Below, piece after piece: positions 1 to 8,293 of a stretch of DNA of 64,000 nt. Within the stretch, counting starts at the first letter, position 1. Each line of letters starts with the position of its first letter. The notes beneath the pieces are model-generated. The model ran no database searches. It saw only the letters and a program-made list of their open reading frames with translations, and had not been told where the DNA came from. Made by a program: the position numbers and the translations under genes. Source of the stretch: Clostridia bacterium (GTDB lineage: Bacteria; Bacillota; Clostridia; Christensenellales; Borkfalkiaceae); contig JAFTHU010000003.1 of assembly GCA_017457215.1 (NCBI GenBank), positions 1-64,000 on the forward strand, in the 5' to 3' direction.

Positions 1-382
1 CCGATTCGTCCTCTTCTTCCTCTTCCTCGTCTACCTCGACTCCTTCAAATTCGGAATCGGGAATACCCAAATCTAGTTCCTCTTCCTCGTCATCAAGATA
101 GCTTCTCCAGGACGCGTCTTCTTTATCTTCGTCCTCTTCTATCTCCTCGTCCTCGTATTGCGATTTCTTTTTACATTCCTCGCACATTTTCTCCCCGAGC
201 GCCATATAATTTTCGCCGCAAACGGGACAAAGTTCCGTCTCTTCCATTGTGTCTTCTGCGTCGAAACCGTCCGCAAAAGTCCGCTCACCACTCAATTCTT
301 TGATACAAACGTCGCAATATTCTTGCGCGTCCGCGTCGATGAAATTCAATTCACATCTAGGACAAATAATATATCTTGCCAT
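1..382 (-). CDS. Zinc-ribbon protein with acidic tail (partial, C-terminus outside window)
   Basis: The reading frame starts at the ATG complementary to 380-382 and runs off the left edge, so 127 codons are visible and the C-terminus is missing. Two four-cysteine zinc ribbons are visible: C7/C10 with C23/C26, and C52/C55 with C67/C70. From about residue 75 the protein becomes very acidic, with long Glu/Asp runs and few hydrophobic residues. A GAGGG ribosome binding site lies about 8 bases upstream. There is no signal peptide or membrane segment in the visible part, so it is probably cytoplasmic. Double zinc ribbons often bind nucleic acid or other proteins, but the function is unknown. It is transcribed in the same direction as the lipoprotein to its right, from which a terminator separates it. 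Confidence 0.75.
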   Translation of the reverse strand, partial: MARYIICPRCELNFIDADAQEYCDVCIKELSGERTFADGFDAEDTMEETELCPVCGENYMALGEKMCEECKKKSQYEDEEIEEDEDKEDASWRSYLDDEEEELDLGIPDSEFEGVEVDEEEEEEDES

Positions 383-502
383 TTTCTGATTTTCCCTCGT
401 TATCGGTTTTCACCTTGATTTTGCTATATTATATTAATATTTACGGATTTTGTAAACTATTTTTCCTATAGTTTTTGAAATTTCTTATAAAATTTTACGT
501 AA

Positions 503-546
503 TTTTTTAAAAAAGTAGCCGCCCTCTTACGAGAACGGCTATTTTT
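503..546 (-). terminator. Rho-independent terminator of the 784-residue lipoprotein gene
   Basis: Stem TAGCCG/CGGCTA around 516-541, followed on the minus strand by a run of T. It lies just past the stop codon of the lipoprotein gene. Confidence 0.75.
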
Positions 547-551
547 TGTCG

Positions 552-2906
552 TTATTCGGTTTTTTCTTCCGTTTCAGAATCGCTTTCTACTGTTTCTTCC
601 AACGAAACTTCTTCCTGCATTTCTTCCGTATTTTCTACTTCCGCTTCTTCGTCTGCATAAACGTCGATGGTCTTATCGTCCGTCGTATCAATGCGCTGAC
701 GCTTGTATGCGTTTACGGTTGCCTCCGCTTCCAATCTTGCCGCTTTCTTCTTCTTTGCGTAAAGAACAAGGGGAACGGATACCGCTGCTGCCGCTACGGC
801 TACCGAACCGAGCACGATAAGCCAAATTGCCCAAGCGGGTAACGTGTGCTTAATCACGATAACGGTAGGCTCTTCGGGATAAAGCAACAAGCCGTCCCAA
901 GCCTCGTCGATTGCTTCGATATCGTCGCATTCCATACGGCTGATACAGTTGGTATAATCGCTTGCCTTTTTCAAATATTCCGTTTGCGTTCTGTCGAACT
1001 TACCAAGGATTTCGTTCAACAACTTTTCGCCTTCCGTCGAATTTTCGTCGTTGTTGCCCTTGTTGAATTTCGCAATGTATTCCGCACGGCTTTCCGCATA
1101 TTCTTCTGCCGTAATATCCTTGCCTGCGCCGAACAGGAAACGAATCAATTTTTCAACGTCTTCATCTGCCGTATCGCCGCTATCATATTCCGCAAGATAA
1201 TCGGTGTACGCCTTGTAATCTTCTTTCGCCTTAAGCAAATCCTCCGTCGTGCCGATCTTCGCCGCATATACGTAATTGTATTCCGTTGCATCGCTTGCAT
1301 AATCCTGCGGGTTCGCGTATAAGAAATAATCTCCTACAAATTCAGGTTGATACCAGCTTGCGTTGTATTCCACAAACGGAATGGTAATCTTCGTGTAATC
1401 GTCTTCCACGCCGATATCCATATCGTAAACGTTACCCGTATAATTAATGCGGGACAAAGTCTTTCCCTTAACGCCAGCTTCATAGAAATACAAATAATTA
1501 CCTTTTACCGTCCAAAGGGTCGCGCTGGAAGTATCTCTCGTCAACGTGATTACGTTTTTCCCTTCTACGCTTGCCGAAGAACCTCTCTTGATTTCCGAGT
1601 CCAATACGTACATATAAATATGTTCGCGCGCGCCGTTTTCGTTGTTGATAACGATAACCGAAGTATCGCGTACATCCGTTGCATCCAACGCTACCATTTC
1701 CAAGTTTTTATTCGCCGTTACGGTATTCCAAACGTCTGCTTGCGTATCCGAATCTTCTACGTAATACAAGGAAGTCGTTGCATTCCCCACGCTCACGCAC
1801 GGTGTTCTGGTAAAATACAAACCGGTATTTTCTCCGCTCGACGCATAACGCTTAATGGTATAATTATAACCCGTCGGTTCGCTTGCGCTCGTTTCAATTA
1901 CTTCTTTCGTTTCGTTGTTGTAATGGGAAATTTGACTCTTAAACCCAACGCCGTCCAAAACAAGTTGGCCAAGGTTTACGTAAGGCAAATCCAAATAGCT
2001 ATCCACAGAACCTATCGCGTCTTCGTTGAAATCGTAGGTCTTTACTTTATTGCCGTCTTTATCCGCTACCGAATACGAAGCTTCGCTTGCGCTGAATTCA
2101 TATACGGACGCCGCCGCGTTTACGCAATAGAGCTGATCGTAAGAGAGGGGCGACGGGTTATCTTCTTCCGCTTGATAGGTAACCGCCATCGTATAATATA
2201 CGTTCGGATTTGCCAAATCGGATTGATCATAGAAGAAAGCCGATTTCGCACCTTTTACTAACACCGTATCTTCGTCCGTATCCGTGTTGTACGATTTTAA
2301 CGCGCCGTCTTCGTATAAAAGGAATACGTCGTCCTGACCGTCTTCATCCTTGTCCACACCGTCTACCTGCACGAAACGGTATTTCGTGCTCGCCGCAAGA
2401 CGTTTATAATATCCGTCCATGGGCGCTTGCGTACCGTCCAACTTCGCGCGCTTGAATTCGATAAGGCTGTTGCCCAAATCCCCTTCAATGGTACGGTCTG
2501 TTGAGGGCGTTCCGTAATACACGTAATCGCCGTAAATATATACGCCTGCATTAAAATCCTGCGCAACGAACAGCGAAGGTACGACGATTTTCGCTTCGCC
2601 GTAATTTCCCGCCGTAAGGTCGCTCTTTTTGATACGCATCAAAGCGCCTTTTACAGGCGAACCGTAATCGTTATCTGCCGTCGTATTTTCCACGCCGTTG
2701 ATAAAATACACGAAATCGCCTTTTTCCACAACGAATCCGCCGTTGGACGAAACTTCGCCACCGGCAGCCATCGCCGCTTCATACGCTTCACGCGTTTCCT
2801 CGCCCTGATAGGACGTTTTTTCGCCGCAACCCGTAAACGCAAAAACCGAACTGGTAAGCGCCAACGCCGCCGCAAGCCCAAATATTCTCGTTCTCGTCTT
2901 CTTCAT
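552..2906 (-). CDS. Large lipoprotein with C-terminal membrane anchor and acidic tail
   Basis: A protein of 784 residues from the ATG at 2904-2906, chosen because GGAAGGAG lies about 10 bases upstream and a lipoprotein signal follows at once. The frame stays open upstream to 3389, but that extension lacks these signals. The signal peptide ends in a lipobox FTGC, making Cys27 the lipidated residue. The long outer region is rich in Tyr, Asp and Lys and has blocks resembling the repeating beta units of DUF5050-like surface proteins, for example GDFVYFINGVEN. Near residues 692-716 is a strong hydrophobic helix (WAIWLIVLGSVAV), then AKKKK, then about 65 mostly acidic residues. The protein would thus be fixed by a lipid at one end and a helix at the other, with an acidic cytoplasmic tail. 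Function is unknown. A 1270-residue protein at the right end has the same architecture. Confidence 0.85.
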   Translation of the reverse strand: MKKTRTRIFGLAAALALTSSVFAFTGCGEKTSYQGEETREAYEAAMAAGGEVSSNGGFVVEKGDFVYFINGVENTTADNDYGSPVKGALMRIKKSDLTAGNYGEAKIVVPSLFVAQDFNAGVYIYGDYVYYGTPSTDRTIEGDLGNSLIEFKRAKLDGTQAPMDGYYKRLAASTKYRFVQVDGVDKDEDGQDDVFLLYEDGALKSYNTDTDEDTVLVKGAKSAFFYDQSDLANPNVYYTMAVTYQAEEDNPSPLSYDQLYCVNAAASVYEFSASEASYSVADKDGNKVKTYDFNEDAIGSVDSYLDLPYVNLGQLVLDGVGFKSQISHYNNETKEVIETSASEPTGYNYTIKRYASSGENTGLYFTRTPCVSVGNATTSLYYVEDSDTQADVWNTVTANKNLEMVALDATDVRDTSVIVINNENGAREHIYMYVLDSEIKRGSSASVEGKNVITLTRDTSSATLWTVKGNYLYFYEAGVKGKTLSRINYTGNVYDMDIGVEDDYTKITIPFVEYNASWYQPEFVGDYFLYANPQDYASDATEYNYVYAAKIGTTEDLLKAKEDYKAYTDYLAEYDSGDTADEDVEKLIRFLFGAGKDITAEEYAESRAEYIAKFNKGNNDENSTEGEKLLNEILGKFDRTQTEYLKKASDYTNCISRMECDDIEAIDEAWDGLLLYPEEPTVIVIKHTLPAWAIWLIVLGSVAVAAAAVSVPLVLYAKKKKAARLEAEATVNAYKRQRIDTTDDKTIDVYADEEAEVENTEEMQEEVSLEETVESDSETEEKTE

Positions 2907-3035
2907 CAATAAAAGACTCCTTCCATATAAACTAATCGGTGTTGCCGAAAAACACACGAACTTTCCGCGGATTTTCCCCGCGCGCGCCCGTATTTGTTTT
3001 TGCGTGCATAGACCGACAATATTAACGCATATTCT

Positions 3036-3064
3036 ATTATATATCAATTTGTCAATTAAAGCAA
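3036..3064 (-). promoter_or_regulatory. Promoter of the large lipoprotein gene
   Basis: On the minus strand TTGCTT (complement of 3059-3064) and TATAAT (complement of 3036-3041) are 17 bases apart. Transcription would leave an untranslated leader of roughly 120 bases before the ATG at 2906. Confidence 0.6.
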
Positions 3065-3129
3065 TCGAAAATGCCTTGGTTTTCGTGAATTTTGCTTGAA
3101 AATTTTTATATTTTTGGAGGTTTTTTCCC

Positions 3130-3339
3130 ATGGAGCCCTTCGGTTTGCTCAATTTATTAAAAACTCTCTTTCCAAACGAAAAAAACGAGGAAACACATTC
3201 GGAATCCGCCGCCCCGAAAGAAAATTCCGACAGCGAAAAAGAAGAAACCCCTTCTTCTCCGCTGCAAACGCCCAACAACGCCTTTTTGGATTTCGCCAGC
3301 CGCCATGACGAGCGCGCAAAACGAATTAAAAAACCGTAA
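3130..3339 (+). CDS. Small hydrophilic protein of unknown function
   Basis: A 69-residue frame with GGAGG about 8 bases before the ATG, which supports translation. The N-terminal 15 residues could form an amphipathic helix (MEPFGLLNLLKTLF). The middle is a low-complexity stretch rich in Glu, Ser, Pro and Lys. The C-terminus is basic and more ordered looking (FLDFASRHDERAKRIKK). It lies about 120 bases upstream of murG in the same direction and could share its transcript. No family recognised; the composition suggests a small peripheral membrane or adaptor protein, which is only inference. Confidence 0.55.
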   Translation: MEPFGLLNLLKTLFPNEKNEETHSESAAPKENSDSEKEETPSSPLQTPNNAFLDFASRHDERAKRIKKP

Positions 3340-3457
3340 AAGAGCGCCAAAAACAAGCGTTTTCTTCTCTTTTTAGCACCCTGCCGCACACAAAAAAGGA
3401 ATATCCCGCCCCTTTGCCGTCTATAATAATTATGGAAGATTTTATCGGGAGAATACT

Positions 3458-4510
3458 ATGAAAAAAATACTCTTTACAGGCGGCGGAAGCGCAGGGCACG
3501 TTATCCCCAATCTTGCGCTGATAAACGAACTTTTATCCGATGGAAAAACAGACGTGTGCTATATGGGCACGAACGGTATCGAAAAAAGTATCGTCGCAGC
3601 CAAAAATATCCCCTTTTACGAAATCCGTTGCCCCAAGCTTATCCGCGGCGGCGGCATAAAAGGTTTGTGGAAAAATTTAAAAATACCTCGCACCTTTTCC
3701 CAAGCCGTAAAGCAAGCAGAGAAAGGTTTGCGGCTCTTTCAGCCCGATTTGGTGTTCTCCAAGGGCGGGTACGTTGCGCTGCCCGTCCTCTTTGCCGCGC
3801 GGAAAATGCGGATTCCCTGCCTCACACACGAAAGCGATTTGTCGGCGGGATTAGCCAATAAACTCGCCGCAAAAAAATGCCATCGAGTCCTCACTTCTTT
3901 TCCCGAAACCGCTGAAAAATTTAAAAACGGAAAATATACGGGCGCGCCCGTCCGTCGAGAAATCTTTTCTGCCAACCGCGCAGCCGCACGCCAAAAATAC
4001 GGCATTCCGCCGTCGCAAAAAGTATTGCTCGTACTTGGCGGAGGCAGCGGCAGCGTCGCTATTAACCAAGCCGTTCGTGCGCAAATTAAAAAATTGACGG
4101 AGTTCTGTTTTGTCTTGCATATCTGCGGCAAAGGCAACCGTGTGGAAAGCACGTTAAAAAATTACGCGCAAGAAGAGTTCGTTTCGGACATAGGCGAGGC
4201 ATACGCTTGCGCCGACCTTGTTTTGTCCCGTGCGGGGGCAGGCGCAATATTTGAAATTTTAGCATTAAAAAAGCCCTCCGTTCTTGTGCCTTTGGCGGGC
4301 GCGACGCGCGGCGACCAACGGCAAAACGCCGAATATTTTCGTAAAAGAGGGCTTTGCCGAGTTCTACCGCAAGACAATTTGCAAGCGCTTGCCGACGAAA
4401 TCGAACGCGCGTTTGCCGACCACGAGCTTTCTTTGCGTCTGCAAGAACACGTGCCCGAAAACGGAACGAAAAACGTGCTTTTGGAAATCGAGGAATTACT
4501 TCGGCTGTGA
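3458..4510 (+). CDS. murG: UDP-GlcNAc:undecaprenyl-PP-MurNAc-pentapeptide GlcNAc transferase MurG
   Basis: A 350-residue GT28-family glycosyltransferase that converts lipid I to lipid II at the inner face of the membrane, the last cytoplasmic step of peptidoglycan precursor synthesis. Visible signatures are the N-terminal glycine loop GGGSAGHV (residues 8-15), FSKGGYVA, HESD, the second loop GGGSGS, the acceptor/UDP-GlcNAc site SRAGAGAIFEI, and RGDQRQNA. Length fits the family. The start has GGGAGA a few bases upstream. It stands alone rather than inside a division-and-cell-wall cluster, and its stop codon overlaps the GTG start of yunB by four bases, so the two are probably translationally coupled. 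MurG paralogues dedicated to spore cortex synthesis exist in some spore formers, so a sporulation role cannot be excluded given the yunB link. Confidence 0.95.
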   Translation: MKKILFTGGGSAGHVIPNLALINELLSDGKTDVCYMGTNGIEKSIVAAKNIPFYEIRCPKLIRGGGIKGLWKNLKIPRTFSQAVKQAEKGLRLFQPDLVFSKGGYVALPVLFAARKMRIPCLTHESDLSAGLANKLAAKKCHRVLTSFPETAEKFKNGKYTGAPVRREIFSANRAAARQKYGIPPSQKVLLVLGGGSGSVAINQAVRAQIKKLTEFCFVLHICGKGNRVESTLKNYAQEEFVSDIGEAYACADLVLSRAGAGAIFEILALKKPSVLVPLAGATRGDQRQNAEYFRKRGLCRVLPQDNLQALADEIERAFADHELSLRLQEHVPENGTKNVLLEIEELLRL

Positions 4511-5214
4511 AAACTGCTTACGCCCTTACCGAATATCCGCCAAAAAGGAGAAATAAAAAACGGCGCAAGCTGTTTAGCAAACGCCGAATCCTTTGTTTTG
4601 TTTTTATTGTCCTTCTTCTTTCCGTCGGATTGTTTTTATATTTCCAACGCAACGTAACACGGGTGCTTATCGCCATCAGCGAAGCCACTATGCGCGCCAG
4701 CACTACCGTCGCCGTCAACGACGCTGTGTATTATACGTTAAGCGATGAAATGCGCTACGAAGATTTGGTAACAATCAGCCGCAACGAGACGGGGGAAATC
4801 GTTTCCTTTTCCGCCAACCCCTTAAAAATCAACAAAATCGCGCGGGATACGGCGTCCATTTCCCAATCCAACCTCAAAAATTTGAGTTTGAACGGAATCC
4901 CCGTGCCCTTGGGTGCATTGACGGGCATCGAAGCCTTTGCGGGGTTAGGCCCAAGTATCCATTTCCGCATCATTCCCGTCAGCAGCGTTTCTTGCGCCTT
5001 TTCATCGGCATTTGAAAGCGTCGGCATCAACCAAACGAAACATTCTATTTATCTGAACGTCATCGCCGATATCAGTATCGTTATGCCCTCCAAAACGAAA
5101 AATTTTGCCGTAACCACGCAAATTTTGGTGGGAGAATACGTCATTATCGGTAAAGTCCCCGATACCTTTCTGCAATCGGATATTTTCGGGAAAAGTCAAG
5201 ACCTTTCCCCTTAA
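4507..5214 (+). CDS. yunB: Sporulation protein YunB
   Basis: A 235-residue protein from the GTG at 4507, which overlaps the murG stop (GTGA) and is preceded by a GAGGA sequence. The N-terminus is very basic, followed by one membrane helix at about residues 28-48 (ILCFVFIVLLLSVGLFLYF). The rest is an extracytoplasmic domain with blocks typical of YunB: NDAVYYTL near the start, IPLG/LTGIEAFAGLGP-like segments in the middle, and the C-terminal TTQILVGEYVIIGKVP motif. YunB is made in the mother cell under SigE in Bacillus and is needed for full spore formation; its molecular role is unclear. The stop codon overlaps the stop of the convergent spoVAE gene. Confidence 0.9.
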   Translation: MKTAYALTEYPPKRRNKKRRKLFSKRRILCFVFIVLLLSVGLFLYFQRNVTRVLIAISEATMRASTTVAVNDAVYYTLSDEMRYEDLVTISRNETGEIVSFSANPLKINKIARDTASISQSNLKNLSLNGIPVPLGALTGIEAFAGLGPSIHFRIIPVSSVSCAFSSAFESVGINQTKHSIYLNVIADISIVMPSKTKNFAVTTQILVGEYVIIGKVPDTFLQSDIFGKSQDLSP

Positions 5215-5594
5215 TTTTTTTTGCTCTTGGAGCGGAATATCATTGCCATTAAAAAGGAAAATATGACGGCGGCGGAAATGCCTGCGCTGGCGGTGGATAA
5301 CGCGCCCGTCAATGCGCCGATCCAGCCTCGCCGCGCGCCCTGTATCGCGCCGTTTGCCAAAAGATAGCCAAAGCCGGAAATGGGCACAGTCGCACCCGCA
5401 CCCGCAAACTCGACGAGATATTCATAAAGCCCCAAGCCCTGCAAAACAACACCCGCTAGCATAAACATTACCAAAATTTTGCCTGCGGTGAGATCGGTAT
5501 AATTGATAATGATTTGCGCAATCATACAAATCGTTCCGCCAACGGCAAACGCCTTTAAAAATTGCCATAAAATATCTAAATACGGTTGAAACAT
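5211..5594 (-). CDS. spoVAE: Stage V sporulation protein AE (dipicolinate channel subunit)
   Basis: A 127-residue integral membrane protein from the ATG at 5592-5594, preceded by AGAGGGG; a longer frame to 5651 lacks a ribosome binding site. It has four hydrophobic segments and the diagnostic central block FAGAGATVPISGFGYLLANG (about residues 61-80). SpoVA proteins form the channel in the spore inner membrane that takes up Ca-dipicolinate during sporulation and releases it in germination. Here spoVAE is alone, without spoVAC or spoVAD beside it. On the minus strand upstream, ACATA followed 17 bases later by CAAAATAA resembles a forespore SigG promoter, which would suit this family, but the match is loose. 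Confidence 0.93.
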   Translation of the reverse strand: MFQPYLDILWQFLKAFAVGGTICMIAQIIINYTDLTAGKILVMFMLAGVVLQGLGLYEYLVEFAGAGATVPISGFGYLLANGAIQGARRGWIGALTGALSTASAGISAAVIFSFLMAMIFRSKSKKN

Positions 5595-5651
5595 AAGCCC
5601 CTCTTTTTTATTATTTTGCGAAAAAGCGGGGTTTTTATGTATCGCAAGCAA

Positions 5652-5832
5652 CGTTCCGCTGCATCTTGCCCATCAACCAAGCGCCGTTCCCATTCCGCCA
5701 CATTCTTTACGAAAAGGCACTATTTGAACCCTTTTTCGTCGTGCCCACGTACTCTAGTAAGTATCCCCCCACTAAAAGTGAGGGTTTTCTTTTGTGAAGA
5801 AACGCCGCGTCTAACGCGGGGTATTCTTTATA
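5652..5832. other. Gene-free stretch with several small hairpins
   Basis: No convincing gene is visible between spoVAE and the rpsI terminator. The DNA holds ACGAAAAGG (5709-5717) complementary to CCTTTTTCGT (5730-5739), a competing pair GGCAC (5716-5720) with GTGCC (5741-5745), a CACT/AGTG hairpin near 5770, and CCGCG/CGCGG near 5810-5823. It may be an untranslated leader of spoVAE or plain spacer. Confidence 0.4.
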
Positions 5833-5865
5833 CAAAAAAATGGAAACGCATAAGGCGTTTCCATA
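5833..5865 (-). terminator. Terminator of the rplM-rpsI operon
   Basis: Stem TGGAAACGC/GCGTTTCCA (5841-5863) followed by seven T on the minus strand, just past the rpsI stop. Confidence 0.85.
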
Positions 5866-5894
5866 ATTTTTGATGTTGCTCGAACGTCGAGAGA

Positions 5895-6308
5895 TTATCT
5901 CTTCGAGAACTGCGGAGCACGACGAGCTTTCTTCAAGCCGTACTTCTTTCTTTCCTTTGCACGAGGGTCTCTGGTCAAGAAACCTTCTTTCTTCAATGCA
6001 GGACGGCTGTTTTCTTCTGCTTCGAGCAGAGCGCGCGCAATACCCAAACGGATAGCGCCTGCCTGACCCGTGTAACCGCCGCCGATTACGTTTACGATAA
6101 TGTCATACTTGGATTCAACTTCCAACAGCGCGATGGGCTGTTTAACGATGTACTGCAACGTACCTTGGGGGAAGTAATCCTCAAAAGCACGGTCATTGAT
6201 TACGATTGTACCGTTGCCGCCAGGGATAAGGCGAACACGAGCAATTGCCTTTTTTCTTCTGCCCGTACCCCAGAATTGAAGCTTCTTTTTAACGTTTGCT
6301 TTAGCCAT
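5895..6308 (-). CDS. rpsI: 30S ribosomal protein S9
   Basis: A 137-residue S9/uS9 protein of the small subunit. The [14 protein letters not shown] block (about residues 14-27), the [21 protein letters not shown] block and the basic C-terminus ending RRAPQFSKR, whose last Arg contacts P-site tRNA, are all present. It is 17 bases downstream of rplM in the universally conserved rplM-rpsI pair. The usual final residues KR are kept. Length is slightly above the 130 of Bacillus because of a short N-terminal extension. Confidence 0.98.
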   Translation of the reverse strand: MAKANVKKKLQFWGTGRRKKAIARVRLIPGGNGTIVINDRAFEDYFPQGTLQYIVKQPIALLEVESKYDIIVNVIGGGYTGQAGAIRLGIARALLEAEENSRPALKKEGFLTRDPRAKERKKYGLKKARRAPQFSKR

Positions 6309-6325
6309 AATTCTCTAACCTCTCC

Positions 6326-6757
6326 TTAATCCACTTTGAGTTCTTCGGGTTTCTGCGCTGCGTGATTGTGTTCAGCACCCTTATATACTTTGAGCTTTTT
6401 AAGCATCTGTCTGCCAAGGCTGTTCTTGGGCAACATACCTTTTACTGCTTCGTAAACGGCAAGGTCGCTCTTTTCTGCCATCATCTTCTTATAGGAAATT
6501 TCTTTCAGACCGCCGATATAACCGGTGTGGTATCTGTAGAACTTGTTTTCCAACTTTTTACCGGTAAGCACCGCTTTATCGGTGTTCACAACGATCACGA
6601 AATCGCCGGTATCAACGTTGGGAGTGTAGGTAGGTTTGTTTTTACCGCGAAGTACGGAAGCAACACGGCTTGCAAGACGACCAAGAGGAACGCCCGCCGC
6701 ATCAACAACGTACCATTTTCTTTCAACCGATTCAGCTTTCGCCATATAGGTCTTCAT
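6326..6757 (-). CDS. rplM: 50S ribosomal protein L13
   Basis: A 143-residue L13/uL13 protein, an early assembly protein of the large subunit. It begins with the classic MKTYMAK...RKWYVVDA and has the [23 protein letters not shown] and [19 protein letters not shown] blocks. Start chosen at the ATG preceded by AAGGAG. It is the first gene of the rplM-rpsI operon. A strong promoter lies about 140 bases upstream, leaving an untranslated leader long enough to carry an autoregulatory structure. Confidence 0.98.
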   Translation of the reverse strand: MKTYMAKAESVERKWYVVDAAGVPLGRLASRVASVLRGKNKPTYTPNVDTGDFVIVVNTDKAVLTGKKLENKFYRYHTGYIGGLKEISYKKMMAEKSDLAVYEAVKGMLPKNSLGRQMLKKLKVYKGAEHNHAAQKPEELKVD

Positions 6758-6924
6758 AATATGTTACTCCTTGTTTCGTATATATTTTTTTCTTTTTCTT
6801 TAATGAATGTTGCCGCTTTTGGTTTTTCTCTCAAAATCCGTTCAACTAACGGGAAAAAACAGATATTTCAAGGCTTTCCACAAGCTTGCCTATTTATTGT
6901 ATTATGAAAAGAAATTTAAGTCAA
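6758..6924 (-). promoter_or_regulatory. rplM promoter and leader (possible L13 leader RNA)
   Basis: On the minus strand TTGACT (complement of 6919-6924) and TACAAT (complement of 6896-6901) are exactly 17 bases apart. About 130 bases of leader follow before the ATG. Within it GUUG and CAAC segments flank a purine-rich loop with GCGGCAAC, which resembles the Firmicute L13 leader motif in position and outline. The promoter is well supported; naming the leader is inference. The rest of the intergenic space up to the fba promoter is AT-rich with T tracts and no gene. Confidence 0.6.
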
Positions 6925-7172
6925 GCTGTTTTGCAAGCGTTTTTTCAACTTTTTTTAATTTTTTTCAACTTTTTTTTGAAAATTTTTATTTTCCCGATTT
7001 TTCCTGCTTTTCTATATATTATATAAGGAAAACAAAGCTTTCTTGCCCCCGCTTTTCTTCGCTGTTTCCCGAAAAAATCCACCCTAAAAAATCCGCTCAA
7101 AAAATCCGCAGTTCCGCCGCAAGACAAAAAACAAGTAAATTGTACAAATTATTTTTCACCCCCTCGTTTTCA

Positions 7173-7201
7173 TTGATTTTTCTAAAAAAATAGGTTATAA
7201 T
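7173..7201 (+). promoter_or_regulatory. fba promoter
   Basis: TTGATT (7173-7178) and TATAAT (7196-7201) with a 17-base spacer, about 40 bases before the start codon. A GGAGG ribosome binding site follows. Confidence 0.75.
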
Positions 7202-7243
7202 AATTTTGTACAAAAAATGTAAAATTTTTGGAGGACAAACATT

Positions 7244-8182
7244 ATGCCTTTGGTAACTACTACCGAAATGTTCAAAAAAGCGTACGAGGGCAAATACGCA
7301 ATCGGCGCATTCAACGTAAACAATATGGAAATGATCCAAGCGATTGTGGAAGCAGCTAACGAAGAAAAATCTCCCGTTATCTTGCAGGTATCCGCAGGCG
7401 CAAGAAAGTACGCTAACCCCGTATATCTTCGCCACCTTGTTCAAGCTGCTGTAGAAACGAACGATATTCCTATCGCTATGCACCTTGACCACGGCGCAGA
7501 TTTCGAAATTTGTAAAGCGTCTATCGACAGTGGCTTTACTTCCGTCATGATCGACGCGTCTTCGCATCCTTGGGAAGAAAATATCGCAATCACCAAGAAA
7601 GTTGTAGAATACGCACACGACCACGGCGTTGTGGTAGAAGCGGAACTCGGCAAACTTGCAGGTATCGAGGACGACGTAAACGTTGACGCGGCTGACGCGC
7701 AATTCACCTCTCCCGACGAAGTACAAGATTTCGTTGCGGCTACGGGTATCGATTCCCTTGCAATCGCAATCGGGACAAGCCACGGCGCATACAAATTCAA
7801 ACCCGGTCAAGACCCCAAACTCCGTTTGGATATCTTGGAAGAAATCGGTAAGAGATTGCCCGGTTTCCCTATCGTTTTGCACGGCGCTTCTTCCGTTCCC
7901 CAGGACAAAGTTGCTATCGTGAACCAATACGGCGGTCATATGCCCGACGCAATCGGTATTCCCGAAAGCGAACTTCGCAAAGCAGCGCAGATGGCAGTTT
8001 GCAAAATCAATATCGACAGCGACCTTCGCGTAGCGTTCACGGCGGCTATCCGTAAGCATTATGCAGACTTCCCCGGCCACTTCGACCCCCGTCAGTACCT
8101 TGGCGACGCACGCGCAATGATGAAAGAAATGGTAAAACATAAGATCGTGAACGTGCTCGGTTCGGCAGGCAAAGCGTTTTAA
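7244..8182 (+). CDS. fba: Class II fructose-1,6-bisphosphate aldolase
   Basis: A 312-residue zinc-dependent aldolase that splits fructose-1,6-bisphosphate to glyceraldehyde-3-phosphate and dihydroxyacetone phosphate in glycolysis. Class II signatures seen are the early GAFNVNN block, the metal-binding HLDHGAD (around residue 80-86), EAELGKLAG, IGTSHGAYKF with a second zinc His, and LHGASSVP with the third; the late DSDLR segment is the Asp/Arg substrate site. The gene has its own promoter and a strong terminator, so it is monocistronic, and its codon use looks biased as expected for an abundant enzyme. The glycolytic gene gapA is only one gene away. Confidence 0.97.
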   Translation: MPLVTTTEMFKKAYEGKYAIGAFNVNNMEMIQAIVEAANEEKSPVILQVSAGARKYANPVYLRHLVQAAVETNDIPIAMHLDHGADFEICKASIDSGFTSVMIDASSHPWEENIAITKKVVEYAHDHGVVVEAELGKLAGIEDDVNVDAADAQFTSPDEVQDFVAATGIDSLAIAIGTSHGAYKFKPGQDPKLRLDILEEIGKRLPGFPIVLHGASSVPQDKVAIVNQYGGHMPDAIGIPESELRKAAQMAVCKINIDSDLRVAFTAAIRKHYADFPGHFDPRQYLGDARAMMKEMVKHKIVNVLGSAGKAF

Positions 8183-8220
8183 TCAACGCCCGCGCGATAT
8201 ATAATATAATAATGTAAGCA

Positions 8221-8256
8221 AAAACGGCTCTGGGATTTCCCAAAGCCGTTTTTTTA
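8221..8256 (+). terminator. fba terminator
   Basis: Stem AAAACGGCT/AAGCCGTTTT with an inner TGGGA/TCCCA pair and a following T run. Confidence 0.9.
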
Positions 8257-8293
8257 CGAAGATGAATAGTCGCCTGCGGAACTTTACTTTCCC

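Noticed and set aside
1347..2261. Open frames on the plus strand across the 784-residue lipoprotein gene
   Set aside because: Overlap a better supported gene with signal peptide and membrane anchor; the translated composition is Arg/Ile-rich nonsense.
2907..3389. Upstream extension of the 784-residue lipoprotein frame by 161 codons
   Set aside because: It would put the signal peptide in the middle of the protein and crosses the promoter region; the internal ATG has a strong ribosome binding site.
7097..8140. A long open frame antisense to fba (347 codons)
   Set aside because: It mirrors the biased codon use of fba. No signal, ribosome binding site or family motif.
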